NCBI GenBank assembly: GCA_021785095.1
Contig: JAJYGM010000549.1
Span: forward strand, 1 to 8,084
Direction: 5' to 3'
DNA from: Actinomycetes bacterium
Lineage (GTDB): Bacteria; Actinomycetota; Acidimicrobiia; Acidimicrobiales; Bog-793
Length of the DNA stretch: 8,084 bases
The position numbers and the translations under genes were made by a program. Positions 1 to 5,445 of the stretch are shown here, in pieces. Below the pieces are notes generated by a model. That model was not told the DNA's origin. It was given only the letters and a program-made list of their open reading frames with translations, and did no database searches. How positions within the stretch are numbered: the stretch's first letter is position 1; each line of letters starts with the position of its first letter.

Positions 1-99
1 TTGGTCAGGCCGGTGGTGGTCTGCGAGACCGTCTTGGTCAGGCCGGTGGTGGTCTGCGAGACCGTCTTGGTCAGGCCGGTGGTGGTCTGCGAGACCGTC
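1..99. repeat. Three perfect 33-bp tandem repeats inside the secreted-protein gene
   Basis: The unit starts TTGGTCAGGCCGGTGG and ends GCGAGACCGTC on the plus strand. It occurs at 1-33, 34-66 and 67-99 with no mismatches. The period is a multiple of three, so each unit adds 11 residues to the minus-strand protein. The array may continue beyond base 1. Perfect identity suggests recent expansion or ongoing homogenisation. Confidence 0.95.
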
Positions 100-266
100 G
101 TCGCGGGCTCGGCAAGGGCGGTCGAAACGCTGTTGGAAGGTACGGAGGGTGTAGCAGCCGAGGCCGGTGCCGCCGTGAGCGCGCCGAAGAGAAGTGCCCC
201 ACCTACCCCGGCAGCGATCGTGCCGCCGGCCATGATCAGCAGGTGTCGCAACCTCTCCGGCACCAC
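1..266 (-). CDS. Secreted repeat protein, N-terminal part (runs off the window)
   Basis: The frame is open from a GTG near 266 to the window edge, so the C-terminus is missing. The protein begins with a basic stretch (ERLRH), a hydrophobic core (LLIMAGGTIAAGVGGALLF) and an APASA-A type signal-peptidase I site near residue 37, so export is predicted. A Ser/Thr/Ala-rich linker follows, then three perfect copies of an 11-residue unit, TVSQTTTGLTK, with the third reaching base 1. I chose GTG 266 because a GAGGGG ribosome-binding site lies 9 bases upstream. GTG 275 in the same frame is the alternative and adds three residues. The Thr-rich repeats resemble a cell-wall-spanning or extended surface linker, but that is inference and I recognise no named domain. 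The function probably lies in the part outside the window. Usual codon bias supports a real gene. Confidence 0.75.
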   Translation of the reverse strand, partial: MVPERLRHLLIMAGGTIAAGVGGALLFGALTAAPASAATPSVPSNSVSTALAEPATTVSQTTTGLTKTVSQTTTGLTKTVSQTTTGLT

Positions 267-323
267 GGTACTCACCCCCTCGGAGATCCTCGGGTCGAGC
301 TCTCGCTGCTGCAGTCGCTACGA

Positions 324-351
324 ATGCTATCTCGCCCTGGCCGCGTGTCAA
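324..351 (-). promoter_or_regulatory. Promoter of the secreted-protein gene (TTGACA / TAGCAT)
   Basis: Read on the minus strand, a perfect -35 box TTGACA (346-351) is followed after 16 bases by TAGCAT (324-329), which fits the actinobacterial TANNNT -10. Transcription would start near 317, giving a leader of about 50 bases before GTG 266. This is the best housekeeping-type promoter in the window. Confidence 0.65.
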
Positions 352-577
352 CCCGCCGAGGACGGGATGGCTTGCACAGTCATGTGCCGTCTCAGAGCCG
401 TGGCGGGTGGGCCGCGGCCTCGGAAGAGGGCGTCTGTGGTCGGAGGGGGGCGGGTTGCCTGCCGTCCGGCGTCCCCTCGAGGAAGGCTCCGCCCCTCGAC
501 GAGCCGCGCAGACTCCCAGGCGCGTCCGAGGCGGTAGGCGCGTGGCGTGGCGGACAGCCGGGTCCGCCCCTCGGCGG
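352..577. other. Gap between the secreted-protein promoter and the EthD gene
   Basis: Together with the promoter and leader this makes about 300 bases without a convincing gene. Several overlapping reading frames are open here, but they show no family resemblance and have low-complexity Arg/Pro/Gly-rich translations typical of GC-rich shadow frames. I see no clear terminator hairpin after the EthD gene. Confidence 0.5.
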
Positions 578-871
578 TCAGTCCTCCTCGACGACCATCG
601 TGTCGAGCCGCACGCCGAAGCGCTCCTGCAGCCGGTTGGCGTCGGCGAGCAGCGCCTTGCCCTGCTCCGAGCCCATGGCGGACTGGAAGTCGTCCATCGA
701 GGCGAAGGAGAGGTCGGCGATCCGGTAGTACGGCCCGTTCTTCGCCCGGGCGCTCACGGCGCCGACGAGGCCCGGCAGTGGGTGCACGAGCGCCATGTGC
801 ACCTCGTGGTACTCCTGCTCGAACCCCTCGACGTCCTCCGGCTTCGTCCAGAGCGCAACCAGCCTGTGCAT
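578..871 (-). CDS. EthD-family small protein
   Basis: This encodes a 97-residue protein that starts MHRLVALWTKPEDVEGFEQE and continues with YHEVHMALVHPLPGLVGAV. This matches the EthD family, dimeric alpha/beta ferredoxin-like proteins, in the opening beta strand, the F-x-x-x-Y-x-x-x-H helix and the P-x-x-G turn. The length is typical. I took ATG 871 rather than GTG 880 because GGAGG sits 8 bases before the ATG and the MxxLVALW start matches the family. EthD was first found with ethyl tert-butyl ether degradation genes, but most family members have no known substrate, and nothing nearby points to that pathway. The gene stands alone, with its 5' end facing the repeat-bearing divergent spacer. 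Assignment to the family is secure; the biochemical role is unknown. Confidence 0.85.
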   Translation of the reverse strand: MHRLVALWTKPEDVEGFEQEYHEVHMALVHPLPGLVGAVSARAKNGPYYRIADLSFASMDDFQSAMGSEQGKALLADANRLQERFGVRLDTMVVEED

Positions 872-940
872 CCCCAGCACCTCCCTCTCCGTCGCCCGGT
901 GGCGGTCACCGAGCGGGGTCGTCCCGCGAAGCCCGACCTC

Positions 941-946
941 AGCCTA
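941..946 (-). promoter_or_regulatory. Weak candidate -10 box for the EthD gene
   Basis: TAGGCT on the minus strand fits TANNNT and lies about 70 bases before the ATG at 871. No good -35 box is seen 16-18 bases upstream (TGGGCG at best), so this is tentative. Confidence 0.25.
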
Positions 947-1009
947 CGTCAGCGCTTCCGAGTCGCCCAGGTGGCGAGGAGGCGCCCCCCCCGGTCGACA
1001 CCGGCGGCG

Positions 1010-1108
1010 GTGGCCGTGGTGCCGGCGAGGTGGGATCCGCAACGGCGGACCTGGTGCAGGCGAGGTGGGATCCCACCGTGGCCGTGGTGCCGGCGAGGTG
1101 GGATCCGC
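1010..1108. repeat. Three-copy intergenic repeat with GGCGAGGTGGGATCC core
   Basis: Copies A (1010-1040) and C (1078-1108) are identical over 31 bases, from GTGGCCGTGGTGCC through to GGATCCGC. Copy B (about 1045-1073) keeps GGTGCAGGCGAGGTGGGATCC with one mismatch in its 21-base core. The GCGAGGTGGGATCC cores start at 1025, 1060 and 1093, so the spacing is 35 then 33 bases, which breaks reading frame and argues against coding. A partial further unit (TTGGCCGTGG) follows copy C. The array lies between divergent genes and could be a binding array or a genome-wide dispersed element. Confidence 0.85.
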
Positions 1109-1141
1109 GGCATTGGCCGTGGCATCTGGCACACTCAGGCC

Positions 1142-1240
1142 ATGACCCCTCGCACCGGCGTGCCACGCAGCGCGCCTCTTCCAGACTGCACGGGCCGCAA
1201 CACCAAGGCTCGCCGCTCGGATCGGGGCACGCGAGGGTGA
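1142..1240 (+). CDS. Possible 32-residue leader peptide
   Basis: An ATG opens 32 codons (MTPRTGVPRSAPLPDCTGRN, then a basic Arg-rich tail) and ends in a TGA that overlaps the GTG start of the next gene in the four bases GTGA. That overlap would allow translational coupling. CACACT lies six bases before the ATG, a spacing seen also at imuB, where a leaderless start is likely, but it fits TANNNT poorly. I recognise no family. It may equally be chance, with the membrane protein gene having an ordinary untranslated leader. Confidence 0.25.
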   Translation: MTPRTGVPRSAPLPDCTGRNTKARRSDRGTRG

Positions 1241-1911
1241 CTGCGACACCCGAGACCGACGCAGGGCCGGGCGCACGGCCCCCGGCGGCTCGGTCCCGGC
1301 GGGTGCGGGTGGTCGAGCTGGTTTCGACGATCCTGCTCGCGGCGGCGACCGTGCTCTCTGCGTGGAGCGCGTTCGAGGCCACGAAGTGGAGCGGCGTGCA
1401 GGCGACGCGCTTCAACCAGGCGTCTGCGAGCCGGACCGAGTCCATCCGGGCCTCGACGACCGCCGGCCAGGAAGCCCTCGCCGACGTGACGGTCTTCACG
1501 GCCTGGCTCAACGCCACCGAGCTCGGCGAGCGCTCGGTCGCGGACGCCCTCGCCTCCCGGTTCCGGGGCGAGTTCGCCACGGCATTCAAGGCCTGGAAGG
1601 CCACCGATCCGCTCCACAATCCGGCCGCGCCGGCGACCCCGTTCGTGCTGCCGCAGTACCGGCGGGCCGACTCCGCGAAGGCGAACGAGCTCCTCGCTGC
1701 CGCAACGAAGCGCTTCGACGAGGCGACGAGGGCCAACCAGATCTCGGACAACTACGTCCTGCTCACGGTGCTGGCCGCAACGGTGCTGTTCTTCGTCGGG
1801 GTGAGCACGCAGCTCGAGCGTCTCGAGTTCCGGATGGCCCTGGTCGGGCTCGCCCTGGTCGTGTTCCTCGTCTCGACGGGGGTGCTGGCGAACTTCCCGC
1901 TCGCGCTCTAG
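1237..1911 (+). CDS. Three-helix membrane protein of unknown function
   Basis: This is a 224-residue protein. A Pro/Arg-rich cytoplasmic-type N-terminus (residues 1-24) precedes a first membrane helix at about 25-46 (VVELVSTILLAAATVLSAWS). A soluble, Ala- and Thr-rich, probably helical region of about 125 residues follows (47-172; includes ATKWSGVQATRFNQASASR and FKAWKATDPL). Helices 2 and 3 lie at about 173-193 and 199-219, joined by the short charged turn QLERLEFR. The large middle loop between helix 1 and helix 2 is the main feature. The layout recalls uncharacterised bacterial membrane proteins such as the DUF4337 type, but I cannot confirm that family. The in-frame open stretch upstream (from 547) crosses the EthD gene and repeats, so GTG 1237 is the sensible start, although its ribosome-binding site is poor. 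No transporter or enzyme motif is visible. Confidence 0.8.
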   Translation: MTATPETDAGPGARPPAARSRRVRVVELVSTILLAAATVLSAWSAFEATKWSGVQATRFNQASASRTESIRASTTAGQEALADVTVFTAWLNATELGERSVADALASRFRGEFATAFKAWKATDPLHNPAAPATPFVLPQYRRADSAKANELLAAATKRFDEATRANQISDNYVLLTVLAATVLFFVGVSTQLERLEFRMALVGLALVVFLVSTGVLANFPLAL

Positions 1912-2365
1912 CGCCCCGCCGGAGGCTCACGGAAGAACCCTGGCAGTTGGTGCTACGGCCCGATCGGGTCGACGTAGATGGCCGGTCGACGATCCCCGTC
2001 TGGTCGAACGCTGGCGCGATCCCCGCCCGCAGGTCGCTGCCGGCCGACGTGCTCGAGCCCGGGCGGGCCCGACGGACGCTTCGGCCTCTGCAGGAGCGGC
2101 GAGCCCGGGTGCCGCCGGGCTCGCGCGAGGGCCGGCGACCGCGAGCTGGCCGGGCCTGGTCCGGGACTCGTGTGCTCGGGAGCGAGGGCGCCGAGACGGT
2201 CTCGAGCGGGCGTTACGGTGCGAGTGTGGGAGGCGGTCTCGCTGGGGGAACGTGTGTGACCGGCCGCCCCCTGGTCGTGCGCAGGGCTCGTCCGCGGACC
2301 GTGTGCAGCGCTCGTCTGACGGCCGTGTGCCGATCCCCCCGCGTGACCGACGCCGCAGGGCCAGG
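1912..2365. other. 454-bp gap with a strong hairpin and a palindrome
   Basis: No convincing gene lies between the membrane protein and the exporter. Frames that stay open on either strand give low-complexity Arg/Pro/Gly translations. The stretch holds a perfect 10-bp hairpin at 2099-2124, a 13-bp palindrome at 2192-2204 and a candidate -10 (TACGGT, 2214-2219) without a good -35. Promoter and control elements of the LysE gene presumably sit in the right half. Confidence 0.5.
2099..2124. terminator. Strong GC hairpin, possible factor-independent terminator
   Basis: GCGAGCCCGG pairs perfectly with CCGGGCTCGC across a six-base loop (GTGCCG). No T-run follows on either strand, as is common in high-GC actinobacteria. 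It lies about 190 bases after the membrane protein stop, far for a dedicated terminator, so an attenuator or another RNA structure is also possible. Confidence 0.4.
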
Positions 2366-3010
2366 ATGTCGCTGACAACGGCCGTGCTGTCCTTCGCTCT
2401 GGTAGCGGGGCTGCTGACGATTGTCCCCGGTCTGGACACTGCACAGGTCCTGCGGGCGGCGGTCGTTCACGGGAAGAAGCACGCCTTCGCCACCGCCTTG
2501 GGTGTCGACGCCGGCCTCCTGGTCTGGGGAGCGGGTGCGGCCGTCGGCGTGTCGAGTCTCCTGATCGCCTCCGCGAGCGCCTACACGGCCCTCCGCCTTG
2601 CCGGGGCGGGCTACATGATCTGGCTCGGTCTCAAACTGGCGGTCGCGGCTGCCCGGGGTGGCAGCGCTCTCGGTACCGCTCGGACCGTCGCGTGCAAACC
2701 GGCTGCTCCGACCCTTTGGCGGTCGTGGCGCCGCGGGTTGCTCACGAATCTCCTCAACCCCAAGATCGGTGCGTTCTATGTTGCAGTCCTGCCCCAGTTC
2801 ATCCCCGTCCACGCGCCGCACCTTGCGGTCGGGCTCCTCCTCGCACTCGTCCACGACGGCGAGAGCATCGTCTGGTTCAGCGGGGTCATCTTCGGCGCCC
2901 GGTCCCTTCGTCACTGGGTCGACCGCCGCTCGGCCCGACGCCTGATCGACGGCATCACGGCTGCCGTTCTCTTCGGTTTCGGGATCGGCCTGGGCCTGCG
3001 AGCGAGATGA
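2366..3010 (+). CDS. LysE/RhtB-family amino-acid exporter
   Basis: This 214-residue integral membrane protein of the LysE/RhtB translocator family probably exports amino acids or related metabolites across the inner membrane by proton exchange. Hydrophobic segments fall near residues 4-20, 42-66, 72-95, 134-146, 154-176 and 194-211. Family landmarks are PGLDTAQVLR (21-30; usually PGPD), the second-helix GV-x-x-G-LLVW (46-54), KLAGAxY-like RLAGAGYMIWLG (77-88), GLLTNLLNPK (124-133) and LPQF (142-145). Length is typical. ATG 2366 was chosen because the family motif starts right after it, and AGGG lies five bases upstream. The in-frame GTG/ATG options farther upstream add only Arg-rich low-complexity residues. 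The Pro-to-Leu change in PGPD is unusual but may be tolerated. No LysR- or Lrp-type regulator is adjacent in the window, and the substrate cannot be told from sequence. Confidence 0.9.
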   Translation: MSLTTAVLSFALVAGLLTIVPGLDTAQVLRAAVVHGKKHAFATALGVDAGLLVWGAGAAVGVSSLLIASASAYTALRLAGAGYMIWLGLKLAVAAARGGSALGTARTVACKPAAPTLWRSWRRGLLTNLLNPKIGAFYVAVLPQFIPVHAPHLAVGLLLALVHDGESIVWFSGVIFGARSLRHWVDRRSARRLIDGITAAVLFGFGIGLGLRAR

Positions 3011-3107
3011 GCACTCCGGTGATCACCACGGCTGCCCTCCGAGGGTGAGTGCAGCAGGGAGTGGTCGGAGAGCACCTGCTCGTAGTCGTCGCGTCGATTG
3101 CTGGGTC

Positions 3108-3460
3108 GTGAGGAGTCGGCAGGTGCGGCGGTCGTCATCTCCATCGTCAGCAGCTTCCGCGGAGGAAAGCGCCCGGTTGGTCGAGGCCGTCCGGGCAGGC
3201 CTGCAGCGCGCCGCGGAACCGGTCCGCGCGCCGAGGATGCAGGACTACATGAAGTCGGACATGCCGTACCTCGGTGTCCCGGTCCCCTCGGTTCGGGCCG
3301 TGACGAGGGCGTCAGCCAGGACGCACCCGCCGGCTCCGGCGGGGGCTTCTTCATCCGCAAGGCCATGGGCTGGGCCCTCCGCGACTACGCGCGCACTGAG
3401 CCCGACTGGGTGCGGACGTTCGTGGCAGCGCTCGCGACCTCTCGATCGCAACCCATCTGA
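3108..3460 (+). pseudogene. alkD: Decayed alkD-type DNA alkylation repair gene
   Basis: Two pieces of an AlkD-like HEAT-repeat DNA glycosylase (removes N3/N7-alkylated purines) lie in different frames. The N-terminal piece, from about 3159 to 3305, reads LVEAVRAGLQRAAEPVRAPR then MQDYMKSDMPYLGVPVPSVR, the conserved start of the family. The C-terminal piece (3344 to TGA 3458) reads GFFIRKAMGWALRDYARTEP then DWVRTFVAAL, the conserved last repeat. About 36 bases separate pieces that should be some 120-130 residues apart, and the frame shifts between them. The usual ending (like LSxLSRREALKHL) is also lost. GTG 3123, with GAGGAG seven bases before it, looks like the original start; GTG 3108 is an in-frame alternative. 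The catalytic middle, including the expected active-site Asp region, is absent, so no activity is expected. An intact copy may exist elsewhere in the genome. Confidence 0.85.
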
Positions 3461-3516
3461 GCCTGGAGTGCAGCTCGCCCGACGTTTCGGGTGGAACCAA
3501 ACGAGCGTCTGGCCGA

Positions 3517-3545
3517 ATGCAGTCGAACAGGTGTTCGCATAGCAT
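3517..3545 (+). promoter_or_regulatory. imuB promoter, probably leaderless
   Basis: TAGCAT (3540-3545) fits TANNNT and equals the -10 of the secreted-protein promoter. A poor -35 (ATGCAG, 3517-3522) lies 17 bases upstream, and the LexA box occupies the spacer. Six bases separate the -10 from GTG 3552, so transcription should begin at or next to the start codon. Confidence 0.6.
3523..3538. promoter_or_regulatory. LexA (SOS) box of imuB
   Basis: TCGAACAGGTGTTCGC has the half-sites GAAC and GTTC four bases apart, matching the actinobacterial SOS box TCGAAC-N4-GTTCGA at all but the final base. It lies between the -35 and -10 regions, where bound LexA would block RNA polymerase, and just upstream of a known SOS gene type. 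DNA damage would relieve repression. Confidence 0.9.
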
Positions 3546-3551
3546 GGGGCT

Positions 3552-5351
3552 GTGGTGCGGACCCTCACCGTCTGGTGTCCCGACTGGGCGGTGACCGTTG
3601 CTGGCGTCGCCCCCGCAGTCCCGGCCATCGTGCTGGTGGGGAACCGGGTCGTCGCGGCCTCGGCTGCGGCGCGAGCGGACGGGGTGACGGAGGGCCAGCG
3701 CCGGCGCGAGGCCCAACGCCGCAGTCCGGGCGCGCAGCTGCTCCGCCGCAACCTGACCATGGAGCTGGCTGCCTTCGAGCGGGTGGTCGCTGCGCTCGGG
3801 GAGATCTGCCCCGAGGTCGAGGTGAGCCACCCCGGCCTCGCCGCCTTCGCCACGAGAGGCCCGTCCCGGTACTTCGGCGGGGACCATGCGCTGGTCGTTC
3901 GGGTCGGTGAGATCCTCCGGGCCGTCGGACGACGGCAGGGTTGGATCGAGGAGCCACCCTGGTGGCGGATCGGCGTGGCCGAAGGGCCGTTCGCCGCTCG
4001 GCTGGCGGCCACGCTGGCGGGGGACGGCAAGTCAGCGAGGGATGCTGGTAGCTCGGTGAAGGGCGGTGCCGGCTCGGTGAAGGGCGGTGCCGGCTCGGTG
4101 AGGGTTGGTGGGCCGGTGGCGAACGCCGAGCTGGCGGGGGACGGCGGGCCGGGGAGTCTGGTCGTCCCACCGGGCGCAGCCGCTCGCTTCCTCGCCCCAC
4201 TCCCGGTTCGCTCGCTCGAGCGCCCGGAGCTCTGCGACGTCCTCGAGCGTCTCGGCATCCGTACGCTCGGCCAGCTGGCGGCACTGGACGAGCGTGCGGT
4301 ACGGGAACGGTTCGGCCCTGACGGGGAGACTGCCCGGCGCCTCGCTCGTGGTGAGGATCGAGCTGGCCTGGCTCCAGCGGCGATCCCGCCGGATCTGGAG
4401 GTGTGGACCGAGCTGGACCCTCCCGTGGACCAGGTCGACCGGGCGGCGTTCGTGGCGCGCTCGCTCGCCGTCGAGCTGTACGGTCGCCTGTCCGAGCACG
4501 GGCTCGCCTGTCGGGGGGTGCGGGTCGAGGTCGAGACCGACAACGCCGAGCGATGTGTCCGGCGCTGGCGGCACGATCGTCCGTTCTCGGTGGAGCCACT
4601 GGTGGAGCGGGTGCGCTGGCAGCTGGAGAGCTGGCTCACAGGATCGGGCCCCGCCTCGCCGACGGCGGGCCTCGTCCTCCTCCGCCTCGCGGCAGAAGAG
4701 CTCGAGCGGTCGGGAGGACGCCAGCCCGGGCTCTGGGGAGGCGACGCCGAGGCGGATCGCCGTGCCGAGCGAGCACTGGCTCGGGTCCAGGGGATGCTCG
4801 GACCGGAGGCGGTCTGCACGGCCGTGCGCTCGGGCGGGAGGGGGCCTGCCGAACAGGTTCGCCTGGTGCCCTGGGGGGAGCCGCGCGAGCCGGCGCAACC
4901 CCCCAATCGGCCCTGGCCGGGCGAGCTCCCTCCTCCCTCGCCGGCGCTCGTCCACCCGACCCCACTCCCGGTCGAGCTCCTCGGGAGCCAGGGCGTAGCG
5001 GTGGGTGTGGATGGCCGGGGACAGCTCTGCGGGCAGCCTGCGACCCTCCGACGGGGGGGTCCCCCGCCGGGAGCGGGGGCGGGGGCGGGGCAGCCTGAGG
5101 TGGGCGGGATCCAGCCGGAGCGGTCCGACACCGGGAAGCTCGGGGCAGGCCGGTCTGACACCGGGAAGCTCGGGGCAGGCCAGTCAGCAGCGATCACCTG
5201 GTGGGCGGGTCCCTGGCCGGTCGACGAGCGGTGGTGGGACGCAACGGGGCGTCGTCGGGTCGCCCGGCTCCAGGTGCTCTTGGAGGACGGGAGCGCGCAC
5301 CTGCTGGTGCTGGAGCGAGGGCAGTGGGCCGTCGAGGCCAGTTACGACTGA
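3552..5351 (+). CDS. imuB: ImuB-type inactive Y-family DNA polymerase
   Basis: This 599-residue ImuB is the SOS mutasome hub that links the beta clamp with DnaE2 and ImuA/ImuA' for error-prone translesion synthesis. The N-terminus (TLTVWCPDWAVT, 4-15) replaces the first catalytic-Asp motif of active Y polymerases, and EVSHPGLAAF (90-99) replaces the SIDE motif, so it should lack polymerase activity. RGPSRYFGG (102-110) and the FLAPLPV region (213-219) are typical. QPGLWG (391-396) resembles the mycobacterial ImuB clamp motif QLPLWG. The conserved C-terminal domain (ITWWAGPWPVDERWWD, 548-563) is intact. Two low-complexity insertions, about 157-202 and 500-545, carry 7-residue and 10-residue tandem repeats and make the protein longer than usual. 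Start at GTG 3552 fits a leaderless transcript; GTG 3555 is the alternative. imuA and dnaE2 are not next to it here. Confidence 0.93.
   Translation: MVRTLTVWCPDWAVTVAGVAPAVPAIVLVGNRVVAASAAARADGVTEGQRRREAQRRSPGAQLLRRNLTMELAAFERVVAALGEICPEVEVSHPGLAAFATRGPSRYFGGDHALVVRVGEILRAVGRRQGWIEEPPWWRIGVAEGPFAARLAATLAGDGKSARDAGSSVKGGAGSVKGGAGSVRVGGPVANAELAGDGGPGSLVVPPGAAARFLAPLPVRSLERPELCDVLERLGIRTLGQLAALDERAVRERFGPDGETARRLARGEDRAGLAPAAIPPDLEVWTELDPPVDQVDRAAFVARSLAVELYGRLSEHGLACRGVRVEVETDNAERCVRRWRHDRPFSVEPLVERVRWQLESWLTGSGPASPTAGLVLLRLAAEELERSGGRQPGLWGGDAEADRRAERALARVQGMLGPEAVCTAVRSGGRGPAEQVRLVPWGEPREPAQPPNRPWPGELPPPSPALVHPTPLPVELLGSQGVAVGVDGRGQLCGQPATLRRGGPPPGAGAGAGQPEVGGIQPERSDTGKLGAGRSDTGKLGAGQSAAITWWAGPWPVDERWWDATGRRRVARLQVLLEDGSAHLLVLERGQWAVEASYD
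4051..4113 (+). repeat. 21-bp tandem repeat inside imuB
   Basis: The unit begins GCTCGGTGAAGGGCGG. Two perfect copies (4051-4071, 4072-4092) are followed by a degenerate third (4093-4113). In frame it gives GSVKGGA repeats at residues about 167-187, within a linker that is normally much shorter in ImuB. Confidence 0.9.
5069..5090 (+). other. G-quadruplex motif in imuB
   Basis: On the coding strand, runs of 3, 5, 5 and 4 G are separated by loops of three (AGC), one (C) and one (C) bases. This is a strong canonical G4 pattern with short loops. It encodes part of the Gly/Ala/Pro-rich stretch GPPPGAGAGAG near residues 501-513. Confidence 0.7.
5121..5180 (+). repeat. 30-bp tandem duplication inside imuB
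   Basis: Two copies (5121-5150, 5151-5180) of a unit starting CGGTCCGACACCGGGAAG differ at one base (C/T at the sixth position). They add RSDTGKLGAG twice at residues 524-543, just before the conserved C-terminal domain. The near identity indicates a recent duplication. Confidence 0.95.
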
Positions 5352-5445
5352 CCAGGTAGGGGGGGCAGCCGGGACAGGGTCGGCAAGCGGAGCGGAGGCG
5401 GGCAGCCGGGACAGGTCCGCTCGCCAGCTGCGGATCGACTGACCA
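5345..5445. repeat. Short direct repeats after the imuB stop
   Basis: GGGCAGCCGGGACAGG occurs at 5363-5378 and 5400-5415. CGACTGACCA, which includes the imuB stop codon, recurs at 5436-5445. The intergenic stretch therefore looks partly duplicated. It separates the convergent imuB and purE genes and shows no clear bidirectional terminator hairpin. Confidence 0.75.

Noticed and set aside
1..1108. Possible CRISPR array from the 33-bp and 33-35-bp repeats
   Set aside because: The first set is directly tandem with no spacers and is coding. The second has only three copies that are not separated by unique spacers of even length, and no cas gene is present.
547..1236. In-frame upstream extension of the membrane protein gene
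   Set aside because: It would run antisense through the EthD gene and through the repeat array, with Arg/Pro-rich low-complexity sequence.
1953..2444. Minus-strand 163-codon frame ending in AIYVDPIGP
   Set aside because: It overlaps the start of the LysE gene, shows no family resemblance and has a biased composition; no promoter or ribosome-binding site was seen.
5097..5112. GAGGTGGGCGGGATCC in imuB as a fourth copy of the intergenic GGATCC repeat
   Set aside because: It has a three-base insertion relative to the core and no similarity beyond it, so chance in G-rich DNA is the simpler explanation.
3245..5197. A 650-codon open frame on the minus strand opposite imuB
   Set aside because: Its translation is Ser/Arg/Pro-rich low complexity, and it lies antisense to imuB, whose protein has clear family motifs. 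Long antisense frames are common in such GC-rich DNA.
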